From contig NZ_KB891263.1 in NCBI RefSeq assembly GCF_000373365.1, forward strand, positions 148,093 through 212,092: a stretch of DNA of 64,000 nucleotides, in the 5' to 3' direction. Under the pieces are notes generated by a model. That model searched no databases. It was not told the origin of the DNA and saw nothing but the letters and a program-made list of their open reading frames with translations. The position numbers were made by a program, and so were the translations under genes. How positions within the stretch are numbered: the stretch's first letter is position 1; every line of letters begins with the position of its first letter. Below are positions 8,736 to 17,888 of the stretch, in pieces. This DNA comes from Parafrankia discariae (GTDB lineage Bacteria; Actinomycetota; Actinomycetes; Frankiales; Frankiaceae).

Positions 8736-10018
8736 GGACCGAACGCTCCTTCTCCGGACGGATGGCGGGCGTCGGTGTGGATTCGGCTGTTCATGGTGGT
8801 CTGGCCGCGTCAGCCCCGTTGCGCCCCGGTGTCCCGCATGTCCACGGTGGCGTGCCAGGCGGCGGCGGGGAAAGTGTTGTGACCCGCGTCCACCGGACGG
8901 ACCTCGGTCGATCGCGCTGCGTGGCCCCGATCTGGCGCTGAGCCGTGACCCGCCGCGTGAGGTGACATCCCGGAAGTAAGCGCCTGCTCAGCGTTCGCCC
9001 ACTCGGCGTGCCTCATCCCGCCACACATCCGGATCCCGCCACACATCCGGGGACGAGGCTGGTGCGGAGGTCGGTGGCTGGCGGGGCGAACCGGGTGGTG
9101 GCGCGGTCGATGGTGGAACGACCTGGTTCACGGTGCTACGCGGAGAATCCCCCTTTTCAGGGAAATTCGCGGCGAGGTGGGATCCCGCCGACCTCGGCGG
9201 ATCGTGCCGGCCGATCTCACCCGGCCGTCTCACCTGGGCCTTCGTCTGGTTGTGCGCGGGATCGTCGTCGGGTGGCGCCGAGTCCGGCCGCCGCGCTGTG
9301 TCCGTCCGAGGTGCCGGCGGGGTGGTGTCGAGGCCGCGTGGCGGGTCGGCGCGGCGCTCCGGATCGCGAACTCAAACCCGACTTCAACCCAACAGTTGGC
9401 GGATTTGCTCATCTGCAGCGCTCCGCGTCCGCGGAGGATCTCGGGCCGGGCCGGGTCGCGCTCGGGCGCGGGGCGCGGTGGCCCGGGTGGCGGGCGAATG
9501 AGCCCCCGCGGGTCTCGGTCGGCCGCCACGGCTTCCCCGCTCGCTTCACGGTTCGCCGACGGTGATCGGTTCCCGTTTGCGAATGCGCAGGTAGTACGTC
9601 CGCTGACGGCTATCGGGACAGGATCTAGACCACAGGTGATGTGAGGTGCATCACCACTACCGTATGCATTCCTGTATATCAAAGGACGTCCGGCAAACAC
9701 TGACGCCAAGGCGGGGAGTGCTTACAGCCTGTGATTCGATGATTCCTGCCGGGAATACCCTTCCGTGAGCCAGTTGACAAAAGCCGCCCACTCTCGCCGT
9801 CCTGGTCGGTGTGCTGATGGGACGTGCTGAGGGGACTTGTAGGTCGGCTCGCTACAGTTGTCCGACGTCGGACGCTTTCAGGCGGGCGCGGGCCGGATGT
9901 CATCGATCGCGGCCCGCCCTTGTCGCGCGCCGTCCGTCGCGGACCAGGCATCGAAAGAGCGACTCGCTCACCCCGCACACGAGGCGCCCAACCCCGGGGC
10001 GTCGGACGAGAGGACTGG
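8736..10018. other. 1.28-kb gene-free region upstream of conservon
   Basis: Open frames here have poor codon bias. Near 9014-9048 the 17-mer TCCCGCCACACATCCGG occurs twice in tandem. The stretch around 9590-9700 is the most AT-rich of the area and holds an inverted repeat GGTGATG-N7-CATCACC (9635-9655), a reasonable place for the conservon promoter and operator. I see no RNA gene. Confidence 0.45.
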
Positions 10019-13000
10019 ATGCTCCGGAATTGGCCCATCCGCTCGAAGCTAGTGGTGATTCTGATCGTCCCGCTGGCCGCGCTGGCCGTGCTGAGCGCGA
10101 TACAGGTGCGCGGGGACGTCGACAACGTCCGGGCCGCGGACCGCATCGAGGCGCTCGCCGACTTCTCGATCAAAGGTAACAACCTGGTCCACGTGCTTCA
10201 GCGGGAGCGCTATGCGACCAACTCTTACGTTGGATCGAACTTCCTCATCCCGGTGCTGGGCCAGCAGGCTGTGGATGCCCGCAAGCCCGTGGACGACGCC
10301 CTCGCCATCTACCTGGCCGACGAGCAGGCACTGCCCGCGTCCGCGCGGGACGCCCTCGGCTCGACGCTGAGTTCCATCCGTACGCATCTCGACCAGCTCG
10401 GCGAGCACCGCAAGCAGATCGACGCGCACCAGACCGAGATCGCGTCGAACGGGGCCTTCTACAACGAGGCCGTGAACGAGCTGCTGCTGCTCAACGCGCG
10501 GATCGCGGCCGGTAGCTCGGACGCCAAGCTGGTCAACGGCTCTACCACGCTGGCCGGTATCGCCCAGGCCAAGGAACAGGCCTCCCAGCAGCGCGGCGCC
10601 GTCGCCCAGATGCTCTCCATGCACAACGCCACGCCGCAGATGCTGCGTGCTCTGCTGGCCTACGCCGGTGCCGAGACCGCCTGGACCGAGCAGTTCCGCT
10701 CCACGGCGACGCCGGCCGAGCTGGAGCTGTTCACGAACACGGTCGGGCGCTCCGCCACCGGCGTCAACCAGATGCGCGAAGACGTGGTCAACACGTTCAG
10801 CGGGCAGCCGGCTTCCGAGGTCACCCTCGACGCCTGGCGGACCGCCGCCGACGGCAAGATCACGCAGATGCACGACGTCGAGGTGCAGATCGCCACCGAC
10901 CTGGCGGCGACAAGCCGCGACATCGCCTCGACGGCCTCCCGGGACGCCCTGATCGGAAGCATCGGCGTCGCGATCATTCTCGTCCTGTCGGTCGTGATCT
11001 CGCTGCTCGTCGCCAGCCCCATGATCGGCCAGCTCCGCCGGCTGCGTGGCGGCGCGCTCGACGTCGCCAACGACCGGCTGCCCAGCGTCGTCGAGCGGCT
11101 GCACCGAGGTGAGCCCGTCGACATCGACGCGGAGTCCTTCCCGGTACCCGCGACCAGCAAGGACGAGATCGGCCAACTGGCGGAGGCGTTCGCCACGGTG
11201 CACGAGGTGGCGGTGCGCACCGCCGTCGAGCAGGCCGCGATGCGCAAGAGCATCGGGGACACCTTCCTCAACCTCGCCCGCCGCAGCCAGGCCCTGATCC
11301 ACCGCCAGCTGAAGATCATCGACGCGCTGGAGCGCAAGGAGACCGACCCGGACGAGCTCGAGGAGCTGTTCCGCCTCGACCACCTCGCGACCCGTATGCG
11401 CCGCCACGCCGAGGACCTCATCGTCCTCTCCGGCTCCAAGCCGGCCCGTGGCTGGCGCCGGCCGGTTCCGATCAAGGACGTCGTCCGCGGTGCCGTCGCC
11501 GAGGTCGAGGACTACACCCGGGTCAAGGTCCTGCCCATCACCGGTGGCGCCGTCTCCGGCCACGCCGTCGGTGACGTGATCCACATGTTCGCCGAGCTGA
11601 TCGAGAACGCGACCTCCTTCTCGCCCCCGCACACCCCGGTGCAGGTCTCCGGGCACCCGGTCTCCAACGGCTTCGTGGTCGAGATCGAGGACCGCGGGCT
11701 CGGGATGAACCAGGAGGAGATCGACGCGCTCAACAACCGGCTGGCCAACCCGCCGCCGTTCGACCTGTCGACCAGCGAGCGGCTGGGCCTGTTCGTGGTC
11801 AGCCGGCTCGCCGAGCGGCACGAGGTCCAGGTGCGGCTGCGGCCCTCGCCGTACGGCGGCACGATGGCGATCGTCCTGCTGCCCGCGACCCTGCTGCGCG
11901 CCTCCGACGACAAGGGCGAGGACAGCGGCCCGCGCGAGTTCGCCGCGGTCGGCGCGTCGAGCGCCGGTACGGAGGGCTCGGACCTGGCCGGCTCGCTCAA
12001 CGGCACCGGCGACCGGGTGAACGGGGCCGGCGGCGCCGGCTCGGAGAGCAACGGCCACTGGGCGGGGGACATCCCCGGGGGCACCCTGGACGCGGCGGCG
12101 CTGTCGACGGCCGGAGCCAACGGTGCCGGCCCCAACACCGACGAGACGCTGATCGACGACCTCCCGGTCTTCGCCACGGCGCGGTCGAGCTGGTTCGTCG
12201 CGGAGAAGCCCGGTGGCAGGAACCGGACAGAGGACGAGGGGGGCGACGACGGTCCGGTACCGCCGCGCCGTCCGGGCGAGCTGACCGGCCCGACGCGGCG
12301 GGCCGAGCTCCCGCCGTCCCGGGACGGCGCCGGTTACCCGGACGACGCGGGGGCCGGGATGAACACGGGCTGGTCCGACGGCCGGTCCGACCCGGCGGCC
12401 TCGCTGTTCGGTCCGCCGCCGGGAGGCGGCGAGTTCGGTGGCGGCTCGCTGTTCAGCGCTCCGCCCGACACCGGTCAGTTCAGCGGCTTCGGCCCGAACG
12501 GGTTCGGTGACGGCGCCGGCGGCGGCTACGGCGACGCGGGCTTCGGCGACGGCGGCAACGGGTCGAGCGGCAACGGAACGGGCGGCTTCGCCGACTCGGA
12601 CTACCACACCGCCGAGTTCAGTCGGTCCGGTTTCGGCTCCGGCGGCGGTTTCGGGAACGACGGTGGCTTCGGGAACGACGGTGGCTTCGGGAACGACGGT
12701 GGCTTCGGGAACGACGGTGGCTTCGGGAGCAACGGTGGCTTCGGGAGCAACGGTGGCTTCGGGAGCAACGGCGGTTTCGGCGGCGACGGCGGCTCGGGGC
12801 AGGAGACCGGCGACGGCTTCGGTCCGGCCGGCGGTTTCGGCTCGGGTGACGGTTTCGGTTCGGCCGACTCCCAGCCCGGGGCCGGGCTGCCGTCCCGTTC
12901 CAGAAACGGTCGAGGCTCGGGTGACTACGCCCGCGCCGACTACACGCCACCCGGCCAGCAGGGCCCGGCCGGGGACGGGACCGGCTACCGCGAGCCCTAC

Positions 13001-13456
13001 GCGGACCGCGGCCAGCAGTTCGGCCGTCCTGCCCGGGAAAACGGGTACGGCGGGGCGGAACAGGCCCAGGGTGGCGACGGCGGCCTCGGTGACGGCGCCT
13101 TCCGCCGCTCGCCCCGGTCGTCACGCCCGGGGCAGCCGACCGGTGGGGGCTCCGCCTACCCCGGGGCCAACCCGCCGCCGGCGGCGCCCCCGCTCGACCC
13201 GGGAGCCGCCGCGCCGGAGGAGCCCGGCGACGACGGTCTCGACGAGCTCGGCCTGCCCAAGCGGCGGCGCCGCGCGAACCTGGCGCCGCAGCTGCGCCGG
13301 GAGAACGCCGACGCGGGCCGTTCGGCGCTCGCCGCGGGCCCTCGTTCACCCGAGGAGATCCGCAGCATGATGTCGTCCTTCCAGGCCAACTTCGGCCGTG
13401 GGATCGAGGACGGAACGGTGTCCAATGACGGAGATGATGTGAGGAAGGTAACCTGA
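10019..13456 (+). CDS. cvnA: Conservon sensor histidine kinase-like ATPase with NIT domain
   Basis: 1,145 aa from ATG 10019, preceded by GAGAGGA. Order: TM1 (about residues 10-30), extracytoplasmic nitrate/nitrite-sensor-like helical domain (about 50-300), TM2 (about 320-345), HAMP-like linker, helical dimerisation region with the pattern LDHLATRMRRHAEDL, and an HATPase domain with N box (FAELIENATSFSPP) and G1 box (IEDRGLGM). No obvious phosphorylatable H-box His is present, as in other conservon CvnA proteins. A 500-residue Gly/Pro-rich C-terminal tail follows, including eight GGFGND-type repeats, and ends with a basic APQLR segment. CvnA proteins are proposed to control the small GTPase CvnD at the membrane. 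The stop overlaps the cvnB start by one base. Confidence 0.9.
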   Translation: MLRNWPIRSKLVVILIVPLAALAVLSAIQVRGDVDNVRAADRIEALADFSIKGNNLVHVLQRERYATNSYVGSNFLIPVLGQQAVDARKPVDDALAIYLADEQALPASARDALGSTLSSIRTHLDQLGEHRKQIDAHQTEIASNGAFYNEAVNELLLLNARIAAGSSDAKLVNGSTTLAGIAQAKEQASQQRGAVAQMLSMHNATPQMLRALLAYAGAETAWTEQFRSTATPAELELFTNTVGRSATGVNQMREDVVNTFSGQPASEVTLDAWRTAADGKITQMHDVEVQIATDLAATSRDIASTASRDALIGSIGVAIILVLSVVISLLVASPMIGQLRRLRGGALDVANDRLPSVVERLHRGEPVDIDAESFPVPATSKDEIGQLAEAFATVHEVAVRTAVEQAAMRKSIGDTFLNLARRSQALIHRQLKIIDALERKETDPDELEELFRLDHLATRMRRHAEDLIVLSGSKPARGWRRPVPIKDVVRGAVAEVEDYTRVKVLPITGGAVSGHAVGDVIHMFAELIENATSFSPPHTPVQVSGHPVSNGFVVEIEDRGLGMNQEEIDALNNRLANPPPFDLSTSERLGLFVVSRLAERHEVQVRLRPSPYGGTMAIVLLPATLLRASDDKGEDSGPREFAAVGASSAGTEGSDLAGSLNGTGDRVNGAGGAGSESNGHWAGDIPGGTLDAAALSTAGANGAGPNTDETLIDDLPVFATARSSWFVAEKPGGRNRTEDEGGDDGPVPPRRPGELTGPTRRAELPPSRDGAGYPDDAGAGMNTGWSDGRSDPAASLFGPPPGGGEFGGGSLFSAPPDTGQFSGFGPNGFGDGAGGGYGDAGFGDGGNGSSGNGTGGFADSDYHTAEFSRSGFGSGGGFGNDGGFGNDGGFGNDGGFGNDGGFGSNGGFGSNGGFGSNGGFGGDGGSGQETGDGFGPAGGFGSGDGFGSADSQPGAGLPSRSRNGRGSGDYARADYTPPGQQGPAGDGTGYREPYADRGQQFGRPARENGYGGAEQAQGGDGGLGDGAFRRSPRSSRPGQPTGGGSAYPGANPPPAAPPLDPGAAAPEEPGDDGLDELGLPKRRRRANLAPQLRRENADAGRSALAAGPRSPEEIRSMMSSFQANFGRGIEDGTVSNDGDDVRKVT
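12644..12787 (+). repeat. Eight tandem 18-bp units inside cvnA
   Basis: Units of GGNGGNTTCGGGAACGAC type encode GGFGND (first four), GGFGSN (next three) and GGFGGD (last). Units two to four are identical, as are units five to seven. This implies recent expansion by slippage or unequal exchange in the disordered tail of CvnA. Confidence 0.95.
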
Positions 13457-13875
13457 TGCGTCCGCTGGGGCCGTCGGAGAACATGAACTGGTTGCTCAAC
13501 AACCTGGTCAAGAAGGTCCCCGAGGTCACCTATGTGATCGTGCTTTCTTCGGACGGTCTGCTGCTCGCGACCTCGCGTGGAATGGACCGGGCCACCGCTG
13601 ACCAGCTCGCCGCGGTGGCCTCCGGATTCAACAGCCTCGCCCGGGGCGCCGGCCGGTTCTTCGGCGGCGGTAACGTCCGGCAGACCATCGTCGAGATGGA
13701 GGCGGGATTCCTGTTCGTCACCGCGGTCGGTGACGGCTCGTGTCTGGCTATTCTCAGCAGCCCGGGCGCGGACATCGGCCTCATCGCCTACGAGATGGCG
13801 CTGCTGGTGACGAGGGTGGGTGAGTTTCTGACGCCGGAGCTTCGCGCCGAGATGCAGTCGGCGCTGCCGATTTAG
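13456..13875 (+). CDS. cvnB: Roadblock/LC7 domain protein of conservon
   Basis: 139 aa. It is a single roadblock/LC7 fold, starting near NWLLNNLVKKVPEV and containing LSSDGLLLATSRGMDR, the strand-turn typical of bacterial roadblock proteins of the MglB/CvnB type. Such proteins dimerise and act as partners or GAP-like regulators of small GTPases, here presumably CvnD. The ATG overlaps the cvnA stop (TGATG). Confidence 0.93.
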   Translation: MRPLGPSENMNWLLNNLVKKVPEVTYVIVLSSDGLLLATSRGMDRATADQLAAVASGFNSLARGAGRFFGGGNVRQTIVEMEAGFLFVTAVGDGSCLAILSSPGADIGLIAYEMALLVTRVGEFLTPELRAEMQSALPI

Positions 13876-13893
13876 GACCTGTCCGAATGCACG

Positions 13894-13962
13894 CGCGGTG
13901 GCGCGTCACCGGTTTCCGGCCCGTCCCCCGACGGGCCGGAAACCGGTGACGCGCCCACCGCG
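13894..13962. promoter_or_regulatory. Large hairpin between cvnB and cvnC
   Basis: A perfect 25-bp stem (13901-13925 against 13930-13954) with a CCCC loop. It can be extended by about seven more pairs with one bulged base. It lies in the only real gap (119 bp) of an otherwise overlapping operon, ending about 20 bp before the cvnC ribosome-binding site. It may act as an internal terminator/attenuator or as an RNA stabiliser that sets unequal CvnAB and CvnCD levels. Confidence 0.8.
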
Positions 13963-13994
13963 GGCAAATGACGATCCCAGGCAGGAGGACCGCG

Positions 13995-14366
13995 GTGTCA
14001 GGGGATGAGGAATGGTTCGACGACGAGGCCGGGCCGGTGGTGCGGCCGTATGCCGTCACGGGGGGACGCACCCGTCCCAGTAACCGGACCCTGGATCTGG
14101 TGGCCCTGGTGTCCACCTCTCCGCAGGGACGGGCCATCGCGACCACGCTGGAACCGGAGCAGCGTGCCATAGCGCTGCTCTGCCAGCGACTCCAGTCCGT
14201 CGTTGAGATCTCCGCCCGACTCAACCTCCCAGTCGGCGTGGCACGTGTGCTCGTCGGCGACATGCTCGACGCCGGGCTGGTGAGTGTGCACCGGCCCGAA
14301 CGAACGTCGGACCGCCCCAGCGTGGCGATTATCGAAAAGGTGCTCAGTGGACTCCAGGCTCTCTAG
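13995..14366 (+). CDS. cvnC: DUF742 family protein of conservon
   Basis: 123 aa. The start is GTG 13995, because GCAGGAGG sits directly upstream; an in-frame ATG at 13968 lacks such a site. It has an N-terminal acidic segment, then VRPYAVTGGRTRP, which is diagnostic of DUF742, and a winged-helix-like C-terminal half (VVEISARLNLPVGVARVLVGDM). DUF742 proteins are the third member of conservons. Their precise role is unknown. The 3' end overlaps cvnD by 20 bp. Confidence 0.92.
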   Translation: MSGDEEWFDDEAGPVVRPYAVTGGRTRPSNRTLDLVALVSTSPQGRAIATTLEPEQRAIALLCQRLQSVVEISARLNLPVGVARVLVGDMLDAGLVSVHRPERTSDRPSVAIIEKVLSGLQAL

Positions 14367-14970
14367 GACCCGAGCGGCCGATACACCGGCGCCGCATCCG
14401 GTCAAGATCATCGTTGCCGGTGGTTTCGGAGTCGGGAAGACGACGTTCGTCGGCGCCGTGAGCGAGATTCCCCCGCTCACCACGGAGGCCGCGATGACGG
14501 CCGCGAGTATCGGTGTCGACGACACCAGCGCCGTCGCGTCCAAGACGACGACGACGGTGGCCATGGACTTCGGTCGGATCACCCTGGTCGACAGCGTGAT
14601 TCTCTACCTGTTCGGGACCCCCGGCCAGGACCGTTTCTGGTTCATGTGGGACGAGCTCGTCCTCGGTGCGATCGGCGCGGTCGTGCTCGTCGACACCCGC
14701 CGTCTCGCCGACTCGTTTCCCGCCATCGACTACTTCGAGGAACGTGACATCCCGTTCCTCATCGCCCTGAACCACTTCGAGGGCGCGCGCCATTACCGCA
14801 GCGAGGACATCCGCGCGGCGCTGGACCTCGACCCCCGCCGGCCGATGGTGCTGTGCGACGCCCGCCAGCGGGAGTCGGTGCGCCAGTCGCTCATCGCGCT
14901 GGTCCGCCACGCCCTGGAGGTGGTCTCGGCGGAGAGCCAGCGACCGGGGCTGCCGACCGGCTCCCGGTGA
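14347..14970 (+). CDS. cvnD: Small Ras-like GTPase of conservon
   Basis: 207 aa from GTG 14347, inside the end of cvnC. P-loop GGFGVGKTTF, a Thr-rich switch I (SKTTTTVAMDFG), G3 region LFGTPGQDRF, and G4-like position ALNHFEG, where the canonical NKxD is altered, as is usual in this family. CvnD is the GTP-binding output of the conservon complex, analogous to MglA-type switches. The stop overlaps the start of the downstream regulator (GTGA). Confidence 0.92.
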   Translation: MDSRLSRTRAADTPAPHPVKIIVAGGFGVGKTTFVGAVSEIPPLTTEAAMTAASIGVDDTSAVASKTTTTVAMDFGRITLVDSVILYLFGTPGQDRFWFMWDELVLGAIGAVVLVDTRRLADSFPAIDYFEERDIPFLIALNHFEGARHYRSEDIRAALDLDPRRPMVLCDARQRESVRQSLIALVRHALEVVSAESQRPGLPTGSR

Positions 14971-16031
14971 ACGACACCGCGCGTGCCACCCCAGCGCCCG
15001 CGGGCCATCCGATTCTACCTGGGAAGGGGATCTTGCTCGAGCTCCTCGGTCTCGACGACGTGACGCTGTCGGCCTACCGGTTGTGGCTGAGACATCCCGA
15101 CATGGATGTCAACGGGGTGGCCATCGCCGTGGGGCAGGCCAACGACACGATCCGCAGGTCCCGGGACCGGCTCGTCGAGCTGTCACTGCTGTTGCCCTCG
15201 ACCGAGCACCCCGGTCACCTGGTCGCCGTCCACCCGGAGGCCGGACTGGAGCATCTGCTCCAGGCTCAGCACGAGGCGCTCATCCGCCGCCACGAGCGGC
15301 TCGTCCGGGCCCGGGCGCAGGTGAGCACGTTCGTCTCGGAGTACCTGGACAACCGGCCCGGTGGGGACGGCGCGGAGGTCGAGCACATCGACAGCGCCGA
15401 CCAGGCCCGGGCCGAGCTGCTCACCCTGGTCGGCCGGGCCGAGAAGGAGGTGCTCGCGCTGCACACCCGGCGCGGCCGCCCACCGGCCCTGACCGCGGAG
15501 GTCCTCCCGGTCGAGCTGCGGGCGCTGCAACGCGGTGTGGCGATGCGCAGCGTCCTCCCACGCACGGTGAGTACCGACGAGACGGGGGTCGGGTATGTCC
15601 GCACCGTCGCCTCACACGGCCTGGAAGCCCGGCTCGCCGACGATCCGCGCATCGACGCGACGACGGTGGACGGCCGGGTCGGGCTGGTGCAGTTCGTGCA
15701 GCACGGCACCGACCCGCACGCTCTGATCGTGCGCTCGCCGGCGCTGGCGAACCTGGTCACGATGCTGTTCGAGCAGGTCTGGGACAGCGCCGAGCCGCTG
15801 GCCGTGGAGGCCGACGGTGACCTGGAGAGCCCCGCGGACGATCGACCGAACGACACCGAGCGGCTGCTGTTAAGGCTGCTCAGCCTGGGTGTGAAGGACG
15901 AGGCGGCGGCTCGTCACCTCGGGGTGTCCGTCCGCACGGTGCGGCGGATGGTCGCCGACCTCATGACCCGACTCGACGCCCGCAGCCGTTTTCAGGCCGG
16001 GACGGTCGCGGCCCGGCGCGGCTGGTTGTAG
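14967..16031 (+). CDS. LuxR-type transcriptional regulator coupled to conservon; contains a TTA codon
   Basis: 354 aa from GTG 14967, overlapping cvnD by four bases. An N-terminal winged-helix (TrmB-like) region (about residues 10-75, LLELLGLDDVTLSAYRLWL), a middle domain of unknown ligand, and a C-terminal LuxR/GerE helix-turn-helix (EAAARHLGVSVRTVRRMV). A TTA leucine codon at 15870-15872 lies just before the HTH. In Streptomyces, TTA codons make expression depend on the developmental tRNA bldA; whether that holds here is inference. Its location between conservon and PKS genes suggests it may transmit the conservon signal to the pigment genes downstream. Confidence 0.85.
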   Translation: MNDTARATPAPAGHPILPGKGILLELLGLDDVTLSAYRLWLRHPDMDVNGVAIAVGQANDTIRRSRDRLVELSLLLPSTEHPGHLVAVHPEAGLEHLLQAQHEALIRRHERLVRARAQVSTFVSEYLDNRPGGDGAEVEHIDSADQARAELLTLVGRAEKEVLALHTRRGRPPALTAEVLPVELRALQRGVAMRSVLPRTVSTDETGVGYVRTVASHGLEARLADDPRIDATTVDGRVGLVQFVQHGTDPHALIVRSPALANLVTMLFEQVWDSAEPLAVEADGDLESPADDRPNDTERLLLRLLSLGVKDEAAARHLGVSVRTVRRMVADLMTRLDARSRFQAGTVAARRGWL

Positions 16032-16363
16032 CCACGTTGTGATCAGTTGGTCGTTTTGTTGGCAGTAGATGGTCAGGGCAACTTCCTGCCACCCGGAATG
16101 CCGGACAGAAGTTCCGATGGGCCGCATGATTCCGATGAGCAACCGGAATTACGTATAGCTGGCGCGGACCACCACAGCAGGAACCGGCCAGGTGGCTTCG
16201 CCGACCGGCGAACGCGTGAGACCGGTCACTTGCGCGTGTCGGTGCTGAGCGCCTCCGATCCGGCCGGGGCCTTCGGGCCAGTCCGACCAGTCGATGGCGG
16301 TCAGCCGTGTCCGAACACGCGCGGCGCAGCCTGTTCATCGTGAACTCCGAAAGAGGAGATCGA
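16032..16363. other. Intergenic region, probable PKS operon promoter
   Basis: A 332-bp gap, notably AT-richer at 16030-16170 than its surroundings. It is the likeliest promoter for the polyketide genes. I could not assign a specific -10/-35 pair, and I see no gene. Confidence 0.45.
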
Positions 16364-16741
16364 GTGCCGACGGAATCCGGCTCGGTTCCGAACCAACGCA
16401 CGACCAGCCAGCGGACGCTGATTGTCGCCCGCATGAACCCCGAGGACGCCGGCGCGGTCGCCGACGTCTTCGCGGAGTCGGACGCCGGCGAGCTCCCACA
16501 TCTCGTCGGCGTCGCCCGGCGCGACCTTTTCCGTTTCCACGGGCTGTACTTCCACCTCATCGAGAGCCGGGCGGACATCAACGGCACGCTGCCGCCGGTT
16601 CGGGAGCACCCGCTGTTCGTCGATGTGAACAGCAAGCTCGAGAAGTACATCGCGGCGTACGACCCGCAGACCTGGCGCGGCCCGCGGGACGCGATGGCCG
16701 ACAGCTTCTACACCTGGGTGGCCGATCAGAGCGGTCCCTGA
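16364..16741 (+). CDS. TcmI-family type II polyketide cyclase
   Basis: 125 aa. GTG start with AAGAGGAGA about five bases upstream. It is a small ferredoxin-like alpha/beta protein with the family pattern LIVARMNPEDAGAVADVFAE and HLVGVARRDLFRFHGLYFHL. TcmI-type cyclases fold and dehydrate later rings of aromatic polyketides and are found in tetracenomycin and whiE-type spore pigment clusters. First gene of the PKS block. Confidence 0.9.
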   Translation: MPTESGSVPNQRTTSQRTLIVARMNPEDAGAVADVFAESDAGELPHLVGVARRDLFRFHGLYFHLIESRADINGTLPPVREHPLFVDVNSKLEKYIAAYDPQTWRGPRDAMADSFYTWVADQSGP

Positions 16742-17075
16742 GCCCCACGCCCGGCCGCTCGGCGCGGGGCCAGGTTCCGCGCCGGCGCCACGGGGGGCCA
16801 GCCCCCGCCCGGCCGACCGCCGCGGGGTGGACGGGCCGTCCCGGTCTTCGCAGCAGGCGCAGCCATCCGCTCCGTGCGGCTGGTTGCCCCGCCATGCCCG
16901 CGATGGCCCAGCCCCGAGGCCCGGACGTCGCCGTCCGGGCCGGGTTCGCGCGCCCCGGTTTCGGAACGCCTGGTCGCCGCGGTGCTGTCTTCCGAGCTTT
17001 CAGGATGCCCGAGTTCCAGAGATTGATGTCACAACCGTGTCCCGCGAACGCGGGAATGGTGAGAAGGGAACGCAG
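16742..17075. other. Intergenic gap within PKS block
   Basis: 334 bp with no credible ORF. A small inverted repeat CCCGCG-AA-CGCGGG (17041-17054) sits immediately before the ACP ribosome-binding site. A second promoter could lie here. Confidence 0.4.
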
Positions 17076-17333
17076 ATGCCCCTGCAGTGGACCGCCGACG
17101 AGCTTCTCGACTTCCTCGTGGAGCAGGCCGGCCTGCCGCCGGAGGACCGTCCGGCCGAACTCGGCGTGACGTTCACCGACATCGGCCTCGACTCGCTCGC
17201 CTACCTGCAGCTCCAGGCCGAGGTGCAGGAGCGGTTCGGCGTCGACCTCCCGAACGAGGCGCCGGAGGGATACACCCTCGCCGACATCCTCACCACCGTG
17301 AACAGCGCGCTCCTGCAGTCCGAGGTCGCCTGA
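17076..17333 (+). CDS. Acyl carrier protein, type II PKS
   Basis: 85 aa, ATG start with GAGAAGGGA upstream. Four-helix ACP with the phosphopantetheine serine S40 in DIGLDSLAYL. It carries the growing poly-beta-keto chain between KS-alpha/KS-beta, ketoreductase and cyclases. Length is normal for aromatic PKS ACPs. Confidence 0.95.
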   Translation: MPLQWTADELLDFLVEQAGLPPEDRPAELGVTFTDIGLDSLAYLQLQAEVQERFGVDLPNEAPEGYTLADILTTVNSALLQSEVA

Positions 17334-17383
17334 GACGCCCAGACCGAAACCATTCCCCTCCAGTGAGCGAACCGGAGAAACAC

Positions 17384-17878
17384 GTGAGCGGGCACACCGA
17401 CAACTCGATCTTCATCGATGCCGACATCGACCTCGTCTGGTCCATGACCAACGACCTGGAGTCCTGGCCGTCGTTGTTCACCGAGTACGCCTCGGTCGAG
17501 ATCCTCGAGAAGGCGGAGAACACCTTCAAGTTCCGCCTGACGATGCACCCCGACGAGAACGGGACGTCCTGGAGCTGGGTGTCCGAGCGCACCCTCGACC
17601 CGGTGAACCACAAGGTCCGTGCCTACCGGGTGGAGACCGGGCCGTTCGAGTACATGCACATCGAGTGGACGTACCTGCCCGAGGGCGCCGGCACCCGGAT
17701 GCGCTGGGTGCAGGACTTCCAGATGCGCCCGACGGCCCCGGTGACCACCGAGCAGATGACTCGGCGGATCAACACGAACACGCCGCGCGAGCAGGCGTCC
17801 ATCCGCGACAAGGTCGAGGCGGTGGCCCGCGCCGCCGCGCCGACGGCCGACCAGGTCCAGGTTCCCGAGCAGGTCTGA
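17384..17878 (+). CDS. Aromatase/cyclase, SRPBCC family (WhiE ORFVI-like)
   Basis: 164 aa. I chose GTG 17384 over GTG 17363 because GGAG sits six bases before it and the family begins with SGHTDN. START-like fold pattern: FIDADIDLVWSMTNDLESWP, then LFTEYASVEIL. It shapes and aromatises the first ring of the nascent polyketide. The single-domain form is the type seen in whiE and tcmN (N-terminal half) clusters. Ten bases separate it from the cupin gene. Confidence 0.93.
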   Translation: MSGHTDNSIFIDADIDLVWSMTNDLESWPSLFTEYASVEILEKAENTFKFRLTMHPDENGTSWSWVSERTLDPVNHKVRAYRVETGPFEYMHIEWTYLPEGAGTRMRWVQDFQMRPTAPVTTEQMTRRINTNTPREQASIRDKVEAVARAAAPTADQVQVPEQV

Positions 17879-17888
17879 GGAGATAACG

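Noticed and set aside
9230..9709. 159-codon minus-strand frame in the long gene-free region
   Set aside because: Poor codon bias, Arg/Pro-rich, and no ribosome-binding site that stands out.
10049..12607. 852-codon minus-strand frame
   Set aside because: Antisense shadow of cvnA, which has clear domains and start signals.
12644..12787. CRISPR-like tandem repeat
   Set aside because: Repeat units are contiguous, in frame and without spacers; they are coding repeats of cvnA.
7627..16090. 14-bp word GGCAGGAAGTTGCC at 7627-7640 and its inverse at 16077-16090
   Set aside because: A single shared 14-mer pair in 64 kb is expected by chance on both strands, and the two sites have no shared context.
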